Shown here one piece after another: positions 1-6,934 of a stretch of 32,574 bases of DNA. Within the stretch, counting starts at the first letter, position 1. Every line of letters starts with the position of its first letter. Source of the DNA: Omnitrophica bacterium RIFCSPLOWO2_01_FULL_45_10b. GTDB lineage: Bacteria > Omnitrophota > Omnitrophia > Omnitrophales > Danuiimicrobiaceae. The translations under genes and the position numbers were made by a program. The DNA is taken from the NCBI GenBank assembly GCA_001804205.1, contig MHFM01000011.1:21198-53771 (forward strand), in the 5' to 3' direction. The notes below the pieces were generated by a model. The model saw nothing but the letters and a program-made list of their open reading frames with translations. It had not been told where the DNA came from and made no database searches.

Positions 1-545
1 TGATTCAGGATCCGGGGCTTTTCCGGTTATTGGAAGATAAGTTGGATTGGTTTCTTTCTTGCGTTGCCAGTCATTCGTTTGGAAGCAAACAATGGGCTTT
101 TTTGGAAACGGTTATATGGCGCTCGGTGCGGATTAAGGCAAAGGTGGTAGAAGAAGATGAGCGGGAAATAAAGGGAAAACGCATGATTTTAAACTATGGC
201 CATACGTTTGCCCATGCTCTAGAGGGGGTTTCCGGCTTTAAAATGCCGCATGGCCGAGCAGTCGCTTGGGGCATGGTTTTAGCTGGAGAACTTGCCGTCC
301 GGATGGGAATTTTCCCGCAACAAGCTCAAAAACGTCAAAAAAAGCTGGTTTTTAAGCTTGGTTTTCCGTTACAATACCGATTCTCAGCCCGCAAAGCGTT
401 GTCCTTTATGAAGCATGATAAAAAGGCTGTGAATGGAAAACTGAAGCTAATTTTGCCTCGCAAAATCGGCCGGGTGGAAGTCAATGATCAAGTTTCAGAG
501 AAAGAGGTTTTGAAAGTGTTAAACCAGTTTGGGAGTACGTCATGA
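1..545 (+). CDS. aroB: 3-dehydroquinate synthase, C-terminal part (5' end outside window)
   Basis: The enzyme converts DAHP to 3-dehydroquinate in the shikimate pathway, using NAD and a divalent metal. The open frame runs in from the window edge (first whole codon at base 3), so the TTG at 30 in the ORF track is not the true start. About 180 C-terminal residues are present. They include the family's LNYGHTFAHALE metal-binding segment and the following HGRAVAWGM helix, plus the KHDKKA and ILPRKIG motifs near the end. The N-terminal NAD-binding half is missing only because of the window boundary. The stop codon overlaps an ATG at 542 (ATGA) that opens a short reading frame. Identification is by motif and is strong. 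Confidence 0.93.
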   Translation, partial: IQDPGLFRLLEDKLDWFLSCVASHSFGSKQWAFLETVIWRSVRIKAKVVEEDEREIKGKRMILNYGHTFAHALEGVSGFKMPHGRAVAWGMVLAGELAVRMGIFPQQAQKRQKKLVFKLGFPLQYRFSARKALSFMKHDKKAVNGKLKLILPRKIGRVEVNDQVSEKEVLKVLNQFGSTS

Positions 546-649
546 AAGGGAAGGTCATGCTTGTGGTTGGGTTCTTTATCGGCCTTGTGCTTGCGCACTG
601 GCTTAAGATAGTAGGAACTCAATATCTTTGGGTTTTGTTTTATCATTAA
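542..649 (+). CDS. possible 35-aa single-pass membrane microprotein
   Basis: This frame is too short for the ORF track. It starts at an ATG that overlaps the aroB stop (ATGA), which is the usual sign of translational coupling, and ends at TAA 647-649. It encodes MKGKVMLVVGFFIGLVLAHW followed by a short polar and aromatic tail, giving one hydrophobic segment after two lysines. It spans the gap between aroB and dprA and overlaps the longer dprA start options. No family was recognised. It could be a real microprotein or a chance open frame in a spacer; the ATGA junction and clear hydrophobic segment favour the first only modestly. Confidence 0.35.
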   Translation: MKGKVMLVVGFFIGLVLAHWLKIVGTQYLWVLFYH

Positions 650-663
650 AAAATGTGAAGGCA

Positions 664-1758
664 ATGGAGCTTCAAAAAGCGGTCTGGACCCTCAATCAGC
701 TGCCGGATTTTGGAATTCAGAAATTTAAACGTTTGCGCGAAACCGTCCGCGATTTAAACCAACTTTTTGATCCGCAGTTTAGAATTCCTTCCGAATGGAC
801 CGCAGATTTATCCTCAAAATTTCAGGAGCTTTCAACTTCAGATAAGTTTGAACAAGAAATTGACAAATGCCGAAAAGCCGGCATTCGAATCCTTTCGCTT
901 TTAGATCCTGAATATCCGAAAAATCTTTCTGCCGTTTACGATCCTCCGCTTATTCTTTATATAAAAGGAAATTTCATTCCGGAAGATGAGGTTGCCATTG
1001 CGGTTGTGGGTTCGCGTCACCCTACTACATATGGCATTCGGATCGCAAACCGTTTGGCACGCGAACTTGCCGAAAAAGGCGTGACCGTTGTTTCAGGTTT
1101 TGCTCGCGGCATTGATGGCCAAGCGCATCGCGGGGCGATTTCTGCTAAGGGCCGAACGATTGCAGTACTTGGTTCGGGTCTTGACGTTATTTATCCGAAA
1201 GAGCACGAGTTGCTTTTCGAAGAGATTTCAGAACATGGCGCGCTTATCAGTGAGTTTCCGCTGGGCACGCCTCCTCAAGCATTTAATTTCCCAAAACGCA
1301 ACCGAATCATCAGCGGTCTTGCGCGCGGCGTGTTGGTTGTTGAAGCAAGCCAAAAAAGTGGATCGCTTATCACAGCCCGCCTTGCGGCAGAAGAAGGCAG
1401 GGAAGTGTATTCTGTTCCTGGGCCGATTGATTCAATTGTTTCAAGCGGTACGAATCAGCTCATTCAAACCGGCGCGAAACTCGTGATGCAAGCTGAGAAT
1501 ATTCTCGAAGATTTGGCCCCTCAAATTCGCGCTTCTTTAGATTCATTAGAAGTTTCATCTGAGAAAGTGACAGCTGAATCGAAGATCAGTAACGTCGAAG
1601 ACCCTTTGCTTAAATTATTGACGAATCAACCGCTTTCCTTTGATGAAATTGCCGTTGGTGTCAGCCAAAATCCCGCCCAGCTTCGTTCTCGTTTAACGTA
1701 TCTTGAGCTCGAAGGCATTGTGAAACGTGTTTTTGGCGGCCGCTATGTCAGAAGTTGA
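664..1758 (+). CDS. dprA: DNA-processing protein DprA (Smf)
   Basis: DprA binds incoming single-stranded DNA in the cytoplasm and loads RecA during transformation; it is also common in bacteria not known to be competent. A helical N-terminal region contains a helix-hairpin-helix-like LNQLPDFGIQKFKRL segment. The Rossmann-like core follows, with AVVGSRHPT, VSGFARGIDGQAHRGA, VLGSGLDVIYPKEH, FPKRNRIISGL and EASQKSGSLITA, all DprA hallmarks. The last ~65 residues look like the DprA winged-helix domain (SFDEIAVGVSQ to VKRVFGGRYV). The ORF track starts at TTG 628; in-frame GTG 655 and ATG 664 are alternatives. I chose ATG 664 because it is the only ATG and loses no conserved residues, but none has a good ribosome binding site. 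dprA near topA and xerC is a recurrent bacterial arrangement. Confidence 0.95.
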   Translation: MELQKAVWTLNQLPDFGIQKFKRLRETVRDLNQLFDPQFRIPSEWTADLSSKFQELSTSDKFEQEIDKCRKAGIRILSLLDPEYPKNLSAVYDPPLILYIKGNFIPEDEVAIAVVGSRHPTTYGIRIANRLARELAEKGVTVVSGFARGIDGQAHRGAISAKGRTIAVLGSGLDVIYPKEHELLFEEISEHGALISEFPLGTPPQAFNFPKRNRIISGLARGVLVVEASQKSGSLITARLAAEEGREVYSVPGPIDSIVSSGTNQLIQTGAKLVMQAENILEDLAPQIRASLDSLEVSSEKVTAESKISNVEDPLLKLLTNQPLSFDEIAVGVSQNPAQLRSRLTYLELEGIVKRVFGGRYVRS

Positions 1759-1772
1759 TATATTGCAATCAC

Positions 1773-1801
1773 TTGCAAAGGTAAAAGGCATTCGTTATAA
1801 T
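1773..1801 (+). promoter_or_regulatory. sigma70-type promoter for the RDD membrane protein gene
   Basis: TTGCAA (1773-1778) and a perfect TATAAT (1796-1801) are separated by exactly 17 bases, just downstream of dprA. Transcription would begin near 1808, leaving a leader of about 60 bases before the RDD gene. That gene also has a strong AAAGGAG ribosome binding site at 1853-1859. The match to the housekeeping promoter consensus is seen directly; activity is inferred. Confidence 0.7.
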
Positions 1802-1867
1802 AAAGTTCGTATTTAGTGCTGTTATTTGATAGTTCTTATGTGATTAACAACGAAAGGAGCATAAGTC

Positions 1868-2260
1868 ATGGCAAATGGAGGATCAGAAGTCCCCAAGGGA
1901 AAGCGCGTTATTTCTGCATTGGTTGATTTACTTGCTATTCCCATTCTGCTCGGCATTGTGGCGGGCCTTGTTTTAATTGCAGTGCCTGAAGGGATTCGCA
2001 ATGTGCTTTTAATTGCGCTCAATATCGGATGGCTTATTTTTCGAGACGTTGTATTTTCTCCCGGCCGCAAAATGGTTGGTTTGAAAGTGACCGGTGTGGA
2101 GGGCGGCAAAGTCACAATCGGGCAAGCGTTTATTCGAAATATTTTACTGATGGTTCCTTTTATTTTAGTCATTGGTTATATCGTTGAGATCATTTTCGTT
2201 CTTACAAAGGGAAATCGGCTGGCGGATGGATGGGCCAAGACCCACGTGGTTAGCGCTTAA
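1868..2260 (+). CDS. RDD family integral membrane protein
   Basis: This is a 130-residue inner-membrane protein of the RDD family, whose members are small helical proteins mostly of unknown role (some are linked to ion transport). The sequence shows the N-terminal KRVISALVDLL segment with the conserved Arg and Asp, two hydrophobic helices, the FSPGRKMVGLKV loop, a further helix around residues 95-115, and a C-terminal GNRLADGWAKTHVV that matches the usual end of the family. The start is well supported: AAAGGAG lies 8 bases before the ATG, with a good promoter upstream. The next reading frame follows in the same frame after only three sense codons. Confidence 0.85.
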   Translation: MANGGSEVPKGKRVISALVDLLAIPILLGIVAGLVLIAVPEGIRNVLLIALNIGWLIFRDVVFSPGRKMVGLKVTGVEGGKVTIGQAFIRNILLMVPFILVIGYIVEIIFVLTKGNRLADGWAKTHVVSA

Positions 2261-2269
2261 ATCTTTATC

Positions 2270-3385
2270 TTGAGCTCAGAGCCGAGCGTTTCTAGCATCA
2301 TTAGTTTTTCTTGGCAAAAAACGAAGGAAATCCTGCTTCCTTTCGAGTTTAAACGGTGGCTTAAAATCTTGGTCATCGTATGGTTGGCAGGCCATTCTGC
2401 AGGTTTGGGCGGCAATTACCGATTTCCTCAGCAGCCCAAACCCAATCCGCAACAGTCACAGGAAAAACAAGTCCAGCTTGTTAATCAAGGGACACCCAAG
2501 CAGCCTAGCGTACAAGGCGAGACAAGTCTTTCTGGAGATCCTACTGCTTCGGAGCAAAAAGTTGCCATCGCCCCCACGCCTTTATCCGTAAAGACAAGCT
2601 CCGATTTCAAATTATCCCCATCAGCGATAGTCGCAATCCTTATCGCTACTCCGTTTGTCATCGCCTTAGCTTTATTTTTTGGTTGGTTGAGTGCGCGCTT
2701 CAATTTTGTTTTTATTGATTTGTTAGTTCGCCGCGATATCCGTATTCGAGAATCATTTCGAACGTATAAGACTTTTGGAAATTCCTACTTTTTGTGGTCG
2801 TTGGGCTTTACCCTGATCGCCATCCTTGTTCTTGGATTAAGCATACTTGGGATTATTTTTTCTGCTGCCAAGGCCAAAGCACTTCTTTTGTTATTTGTTC
2901 CGCTTGCGTTATTCGCTCTTCTTGCAGCCCTTGTGGTTGTTTTGCTGGTGAGCGATTTTGTGTTGCCGATGATGTATCGCGAAAGTTCCTTGAATACAAT
3001 GGAAGGATTAAAGAAGTTTTTTTCTTTTAGGGCAGGGATCGGGCGGATTGCATTTTATTTTTTGATTAAGATAGGGCTTGGTATTTTAGCGGGCATTTTT
3101 GCCTTAGTGATTGCTTTGGTGATTGGCATTGCTGCCTTTGTCATTGGATTATTGATTGCTTTGTTGGGAAGTTTGCTGCTAGGAGTTCTGCCGATTTTAA
3201 AACCAATTCTGATCGCTGTCGGTATTATCGGAATTACGGTTGGGGTGCTTGCGATTATTATCCTGCTCAGCTTCGCTACATTGCCCATTTCTATCTTTTT
3301 TGGTACGTTTACGCTGAGTTATCTTGCGCGTTTAATCCCAACTTATAATCTTCTCAACTCTCCGTCGTCCAGCTCTAACGCTTAA
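2270..3385 (+). CDS. polytopic membrane protein of unknown function
   Basis: The 371-residue product was not assigned to a family. The N-terminus (WQKTKEILLPFEFKRWLKI) is an amphipathic segment running into a short hydrophobic stretch. A polar linker rich in Gln, Pro and Ser follows (about residues 50-110), then some six or seven hydrophobic helices between residues 115 and 360, separated by short basic loops. This layout resembles membrane proteins of the type found beside RDD proteins, with a role perhaps in membrane organisation; that is inference. The start is uncertain. TTG 2270 is the first plausible codon, no ribosome binding site is visible, and there is no ATG before the middle of the gene. 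It lies in the same frame as the RDD gene, separated by a single TAA. Confidence 0.6.
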   Translation: MSSEPSVSSIISFSWQKTKEILLPFEFKRWLKILVIVWLAGHSAGLGGNYRFPQQPKPNPQQSQEKQVQLVNQGTPKQPSVQGETSLSGDPTASEQKVAIAPTPLSVKTSSDFKLSPSAIVAILIATPFVIALALFFGWLSARFNFVFIDLLVRRDIRIRESFRTYKTFGNSYFLWSLGFTLIAILVLGLSILGIIFSAAKAKALLLLFVPLALFALLAALVVVLLVSDFVLPMMYRESSLNTMEGLKKFFSFRAGIGRIAFYFLIKIGLGILAGIFALVIALVIGIAAFVIGLLIALLGSLLLGVLPILKPILIAVGIIGITVGVLAIIILLSFATLPISIFFGTFTLSYLARLIPTYNLLNSPSSSSNA

Positions 3386-3455
3386 AGAAACCCGCCTCAC
3401 ATAAGTCTTTTCGATGCGAAGATTAAGTGAAAACTATAAACGTCCGATAAACTTG

Positions 3456-3484
3456 TTTACAAATTTAGGCAAAACCCATATAAT
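3456..3484 (+). promoter_or_regulatory. sigma70-type promoter ahead of hairpin array and thiS-topA
   Basis: TTTACA (3456-3461) and a perfect TATAAT (3479-3484) are 17 bases apart. The expected start of transcription (about 3490) falls inside the first hairpin, so the RNA would begin at or within that stem. It probably drives thiS, topA and the genes beyond. Confidence 0.68.
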
Positions 3485-3485
3485 C

Positions 3486-3522
3486 TGAGCCATCGGGGAC
3501 AGATTAACTCCCCGATGGCTCA
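3486..3522 (+). repeat. hairpin 1: 13-bp perfect inverted repeat
   Basis: TGAGCCATCGGGG (3486-3498) pairs perfectly with CCCCGATGGCTCA (3510-3522) around an 11-base loop. It follows the -10 box by one base. No run of T follows, so it does not look like a standard terminator. Confidence 0.8.
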
Positions 3523-3559
3523 TCCTGAGCCCGCCAACGATCTTTGGCGGGCGTAGGAT
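3522..3559 (+). repeat. hairpin 2: GCCCGCCAA/TTGGCGGGC inverted repeat
   Basis: GCCCGCCAA (3529-3537) pairs with TTGGCGGGC (3544-3552) around a 6-base loop. After a 2x2 mismatch the stem extends with ATCCT (3522-3526) and AGGAT (3555-3559). This form, a GC-rich core with an outer ATCCT/AGGAT pair, resembles dispersed intergenic palindromic repeats. Confidence 0.75.
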
Positions 3560-3572
3560 TTCGATAAGGTAA

Positions 3573-3626
3573 CCCTCTGCCAGCTTCATTGAACTTGAGT
3601 CTTAAATTTAATGAAGCTGGCGAGGG
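3573..3626 (+). repeat. hairpin 3: CCAGCTTCATT/AATGAAGCTGG inverted repeat
   Basis: CCAGCTTCATT (3580-3590) pairs perfectly with AATGAAGCTGG (3610-3620), with a 19-base loop. The flanks CCCTC (3573-3577) and GAGGG (3622-3626) can extend the stem past a small bulge. Confidence 0.75.
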
Positions 3627-3656
3627 TGAGGGGTCGGAAAATATCTCGACCCCTCA
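3627..3656 (+). repeat. hairpin 4: TGAGGGGTCG/CGACCCCTCA inverted repeat
   Basis: TGAGGGGTCG (3627-3636) pairs with CGACCCCTCA (3647-3656) around a 10-base A/T-rich loop. The following TATAATTTC is A/T-rich without being a clean T run, so it is at best a weak terminator or attenuator. It ends 32 bases before the thiS start. Confidence 0.75.
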
Positions 3657-3688
3657 TATAATTTCAAAGTTACCGTTTTAGGTGAACA

Positions 3689-3898
3689 TTGGAAGCTATA
3701 AGCGTTTGTATTAATGGTAAAAAGCGTCAAGTGCCTGCTGGCACAACACTTGGAAGCTTAATTGACCTGTTTCAATTAAAGAACAAATCAGTTGCCCTTG
3801 AACTAAACCACCAGGTGATTGAGCGGGAAAGATATGCTGCCACTCACCTTAACGAAAACGATGCCATTGAGATCGTTCAATTCGTCGGTGGGGGATAG
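3689..3898 (+). CDS. thiS: sulfur carrier protein ThiS
   Basis: ThiS is a small ubiquitin-fold protein whose C-terminal Gly-Gly is activated as a thiocarboxylate to donate sulfur for the thiazole of thiamin. The 69-residue product has the ThiS length, a beta-grasp pattern, the N-terminal INGKKRQVPAGTTLGSLI segment, the VALELNHQVI strand and the terminal DAIEIVQFVGGG tail. The start is TTG 3689: an in-frame TGA lies just upstream at 3683-3685, and AGGTGA precedes it at a short distance. No thiG, thiF or other thiamin gene is nearby. A MoaD-type role cannot be excluded, though the tail and length favour ThiS. Confidence 0.85.
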   Translation: MEAISVCINGKKRQVPAGTTLGSLIDLFQLKNKSVALELNHQVIERERYAATHLNENDAIEIVQFVGGG

Positions 3899-3913
3899 AA
3901 AGGATTATAAGGA

Positions 3914-5995
3914 TTGGCTAAAAATCTAGTGATTGTGGAATCACCCGCCAAGGCGGGAACCATCAATAAATTCCTCGGTAAGGATTATGAAGTAGAAGCT
4001 TCTTTTGGCCACGTTCGAGATTTGCCCAAGAGCAAAATGGGTGTGGACCCAACGAACGGTTTTATCCCGCAATACGTCATTCCCACAAAAGCCAAAAAGA
4101 GAGTCAGCGCCTTAAAGAAGCAAGCCAAGGGAAAAGAAACGATTTACTTGGCCACGGATCCGGATCGGGAGGGAGAAGCCATCAGTTGGCATCTGGCCGC
4201 ATTGTTATCGGAGGATAACAATGCCGTAATTAAGCGGGTCATGTTTAATGAATTAACCAAGGAAGCAGTAAAAAACGCTTTCGAACACCCGCGCGGCATC
4301 GATCAAAATTTAGTCAACGCTCAACAAGCTCGCCGCGTTCTCGATCGAATTGTTGGATATGAATTAAGTCCTCTCCTTTGGCGCAAAGTCGGCCGCGGCT
4401 TAAGCGCTGGACGCGTTCAATCGGTTGCGCTCCGTTTAATTGTGGAACGGGAACGCGACATTCGAAATTTCAAGCCCGAAGAATATTGGTCGCTCCATGC
4501 GAAACTTTCTTCCACGCGTCCGTCTGAGGCAGAAAAAATATTTCAAGCGAAATTGGATCGCATCGGAAAGAAAAAAGCAGAACTAAAAAATGAAGCGGAT
4601 ACCTTAAAAATAAAATCCGCTTTAGAGAAAGAAACGTTCAAAGTCATTTCCGTCCAGAAAAAAGAGCGCAACCGAAAACCGCAAGCCCCTTATACCACCA
4701 GCAAACTTCAACAGGAAGCATATAACCGTCTCGGTTTCTCAGCGGCAAGGACCATGAAAATCGCTCAGATGCTTTACGAAGGAATTGAATTGGGCGAGGA
4801 AGGAAGCGTTGGGCTTATTACTTATATGCGCACAGACTCGGTCAATATTGCCGAAGTGGCGCGTAAAGAAGCCGCACAATTTGTTAAAGAGCACTTTGGC
4901 AAAGATCATCTTCCAAAAGTTCCTAACTTTTATCGTTCCAAAAAAGGCGCCCAGGAAGCGCACGAAGCGGTTCGGCCCACCTCCGTTTTTCGGGAGCCAG
5001 AGAAAATCAAATCGTTCCTCTCGGAAGAGCAATACAAATTATACGATTTAGTCTGGCGTAAATTCGTTGCCTCTCAAATGGCCGGCGCAGTTGATTTGGT
5101 TACATCCATTGAAATTCTTGCCGGATCCGAATATTTCTTCAAAGCCAGCGGAACCCGCAATTTATTTCCCGGCTTCCTTGCGGTGTTTGAGGATGCTTCG
5201 AAAGCGGCTAAAAAGAAGGAAGAAAATTCAGACGATGAAGAAGAAGGCGAGCAAGAGTTTCCTGAACTAGAGCAAAATGAATTGCTGAAACTCCATGAAT
5301 TGATTCCAGCGCAGCATTTCACCAAACCCCCAGCACGGTATAACGATGCCAGCCTTGTAAAAATCCTTGAAGAAGAAGGAATCGGCCGGCCAAGCACGTA
5401 CGCCCCAATTATCTATACGCTCGTAAGCCGCGATTATGTTGAACGAAAAGGGGGCGCTTTAATTCCCACAGAGCTGGCTGAAACTGTTATTGAGCTTTTG
5501 GTACAACATTTCCCTTATGTTTTAAATGTTCAGTTCACAGCTTTGATGGAAGAAGAGTTAGATAAAATTGAGGAAGGCGAACTGGATTGGGGCAAGGTGC
5601 TTCATGATTTTTATCAGCCGTTTGAAGAACATTTGAAAGAAGCAAAAGAGAAAATGAAAAATGTGCGCCAAGAACCAGTCCCGGCCAATGAAGATTGCGA
5701 GAAATGCGGCAAGCCCATGATGATCAAATGGGGACGGTTCGGAAAATTTGTGGCGTGTTCGGGCTTTCCAGAATGCCGCAGTACAAAACCCATTTCCACC
5801 GGTGTAGCGTGCCCAAAAGAAAACTGCGGCGGCTATCTCGTCAAGCGAAAAGGAAAAGGCGGCAGAAAGTTTTTTGGTTGTTCCAAGTATCCAAATTGCG
5901 ATTACATTGCAAATCAACTCCCAACTCAAAAAGTTGCCGGCGAGGAATCAGAAGAAAAACCACCTGAAGCAGATGAGGTGGATGCAGACGTTTGA
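3914..5995 (+). CDS. topA: DNA topoisomerase I (type IA)
   Basis: This cytoplasmic enzyme relaxes negatively supercoiled DNA by breaking one strand through a 5'-phosphotyrosine. The 693-residue protein begins with the Toprim domain (LVIVESPAKAGTI with Glu9; ATDPDREGEAISWHL with Asp82, Asp84 and Glu86). It continues with NAQQARRVLDRIVGYE and GLSAGRVQSVALR, then the active-site Tyr304 in GLITYMRTDS and the EGIGRPSTYAPI motif. An acidic Lys/Glu/Asp insertion lies near residues 430-455. The C-terminus has two four-cysteine zinc ribbons (starting CEKCGKP and CPKENCGG). The start is TTG, with AAAGGA nine bases upstream, 15 bases after thiS. Confidence 0.97.
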   Translation: MAKNLVIVESPAKAGTINKFLGKDYEVEASFGHVRDLPKSKMGVDPTNGFIPQYVIPTKAKKRVSALKKQAKGKETIYLATDPDREGEAISWHLAALLSEDNNAVIKRVMFNELTKEAVKNAFEHPRGIDQNLVNAQQARRVLDRIVGYELSPLLWRKVGRGLSAGRVQSVALRLIVERERDIRNFKPEEYWSLHAKLSSTRPSEAEKIFQAKLDRIGKKKAELKNEADTLKIKSALEKETFKVISVQKKERNRKPQAPYTTSKLQQEAYNRLGFSAARTMKIAQMLYEGIELGEEGSVGLITYMRTDSVNIAEVARKEAAQFVKEHFGKDHLPKVPNFYRSKKGAQEAHEAVRPTSVFREPEKIKSFLSEEQYKLYDLVWRKFVASQMAGAVDLVTSIEILAGSEYFFKASGTRNLFPGFLAVFEDASKAAKKKEENSDDEEEGEQEFPELEQNELLKLHELIPAQHFTKPPARYNDASLVKILEEEGIGRPSTYAPIIYTLVSRDYVERKGGALIPTELAETVIELLVQHFPYVLNVQFTALMEEELDKIEEGELDWGKVLHDFYQPFEEHLKEAKEKMKNVRQEPVPANEDCEKCGKPMMIKWGRFGKFVACSGFPECRSTKPISTGVACPKENCGGYLVKRKGKGGRKFFGCSKYPNCDYIANQLPTQKVAGEESEEKPPEADEVDADV

Positions 5996-6022
5996 TGTTG
6001 GGTTGTTTTGGTTTTCGTTATT

Positions 6023-6916
6023 ATGAGTGAGTCACATCTGTCAGCAGAAAGTTTCATCGTGCGTTTTCTCAACTTCCTTGAAGCTGAGAAGAATGCCTCC
6101 CCTCATACCATTAAAAACTACAAAGCCGACTTGGTAGAGTTTTTCCATTTTCTTGGAAAAAGTCCCTTGACTGATGTGAATTATCTTTCCATCCGCCGGT
6201 TTTTGGCTTATTTGAGGGAACGAGAGTTTTTGAAGAGTACGGTATCACGCAAGTTGGCTTGTTTGAAGTCGTTCTTTAAATATTTAACGCGCGAGCATTT
6301 GGTTTCCTCAAATCCGGCGAGCAGCATTGCCACTCCAAAGCGGGAACGGCGTTTGCCCTCCTTTTTAGAAACAGGCGAGGTGGAACGTTTGCTTGAGGCA
6401 GCTAAAGGAGATTCTTGGGAACGAAAACGGGATTTGGCAATTTTGGAAACGCTTTATAGTTCGGGGATTCGAGTCAGCGAATTGGTCGGTTTGAATTCAG
6501 ATGACGTTGATCTTTTAAGCAATCTTCTTAAGGTTCGCGGTAAAGGAAAAAAAGAGCGCATTGTTCCGATCGGCTCCTGTGCGGTGCAAGCGGTTAAAAA
6601 TTATCTCGATGCTTTGCCGGTTCATCTTCAAAACGGTTCCGTGCCTGTTTTTCTTAACCGTTCTAAGAATCGCCTTACCGATCGCAGCATTCGGCGGATT
6701 ATTTTAAGATGCGCAAGACGGGCGGAGATTAAAAAAGAAATTTCACCTCATACGCTTCGCCATACATTTGCAACGCATCTTTTAGACCGAGGGGCTGATC
6801 TCAGGAGCGTTCAGGAACTTTTAGGTCATTCTCATCTTTCAACGACACAAATTTATACTCATGTGACGGCACGGCGATTGCGTGAAGCTTATGATCAAGC
6901 GCATCCGAGGGCATAA
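6023..6916 (+). CDS. xerC: tyrosine recombinase XerC/XerD family
   Basis: Xer recombinases resolve chromosome dimers at dif sites. The 297-residue protein has an N-terminal SAM-like core-binding domain (FLNFLEAEKNASPHTIKNY) and a C-terminal catalytic domain. The active residues are visible: Arg in SSGIRVSELVGL, Lys in VRGKGKKERIVP, His and Arg in HTLRHTFATHL, His in LLGHSHLSTTQIY, and the nucleophile Tyr in IYTHV. The ORF track starts at TTG 6008; I prefer ATG 6023, which fits the family's usual length, although neither has a clear ribosome binding site. It follows topA by under 30 bases, consistent with a chromosomal Xer protein and not a phage or integron integrase. XerC versus XerD cannot be settled here. 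Confidence 0.92.
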   Translation: MSESHLSAESFIVRFLNFLEAEKNASPHTIKNYKADLVEFFHFLGKSPLTDVNYLSIRRFLAYLREREFLKSTVSRKLACLKSFFKYLTREHLVSSNPASSIATPKRERRLPSFLETGEVERLLEAAKGDSWERKRDLAILETLYSSGIRVSELVGLNSDDVDLLSNLLKVRGKGKKERIVPIGSCAVQAVKNYLDALPVHLQNGSVPVFLNRSKNRLTDRSIRRIILRCARRAEIKKEISPHTLRHTFATHLLDRGADLRSVQELLGHSHLSTTQIYTHVTARRLREAYDQAHPRA

Positions 6917-6934
6917 GGAGGCCGAACAAAATTT

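Larger units (their letters stand above)
3386..3688 (+). other. 303-base non-coding region with promoter and four hairpins
   Basis: This is the only sizeable gap between genes. It holds a near-consensus promoter (3456-3484), then four separate inverted repeats with perfect stems of 9-13 bp packed between 3486 and 3656, then a second TATAAT (3657-3662) with no good -35 box at the right distance, and finally the start of thiS. No open frame of note, tRNA or recognised riboswitch was found. It could be a structured leader for thiS-topA, an independent small RNA, or a cluster of intergenic palindromic repeats. Confidence 0.6.

Noticed and set aside
1088-1486. 132-aa frame inside dprA, and similar long frames on both strands inside topA, lpxL and others
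   Set aside because: They are shadows of strongly recognised genes in other frames, with no family motif or ribosome binding site.
3657-3662. Second TATAAT as a promoter for thiS
   Set aside because: The -10 match is perfect, but the bases 17 upstream (TCGGAA) are not a -35 box and lie in a hairpin stem.
3627-3662. Hairpin 4 as a Rho-independent terminator
   Set aside because: The stem is GC-rich but is followed by ATATAATTTC and not a T run.
3486-3688. TPP riboswitch ahead of thiS
   Set aside because: CTGAGC and GCGTAGGA loosely recall TPP riboswitch motifs, but the conserved core (GGATAATGCCAGCGTAGGGA-like) is missing and the bases are explained by simple hairpins.
6023-6916. Tyrosine recombinase as evidence of an integrated element
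   Set aside because: Its position after topA and Xer-type motifs indicate the chromosomal XerC/D; no att-like repeats or phage genes are nearby.
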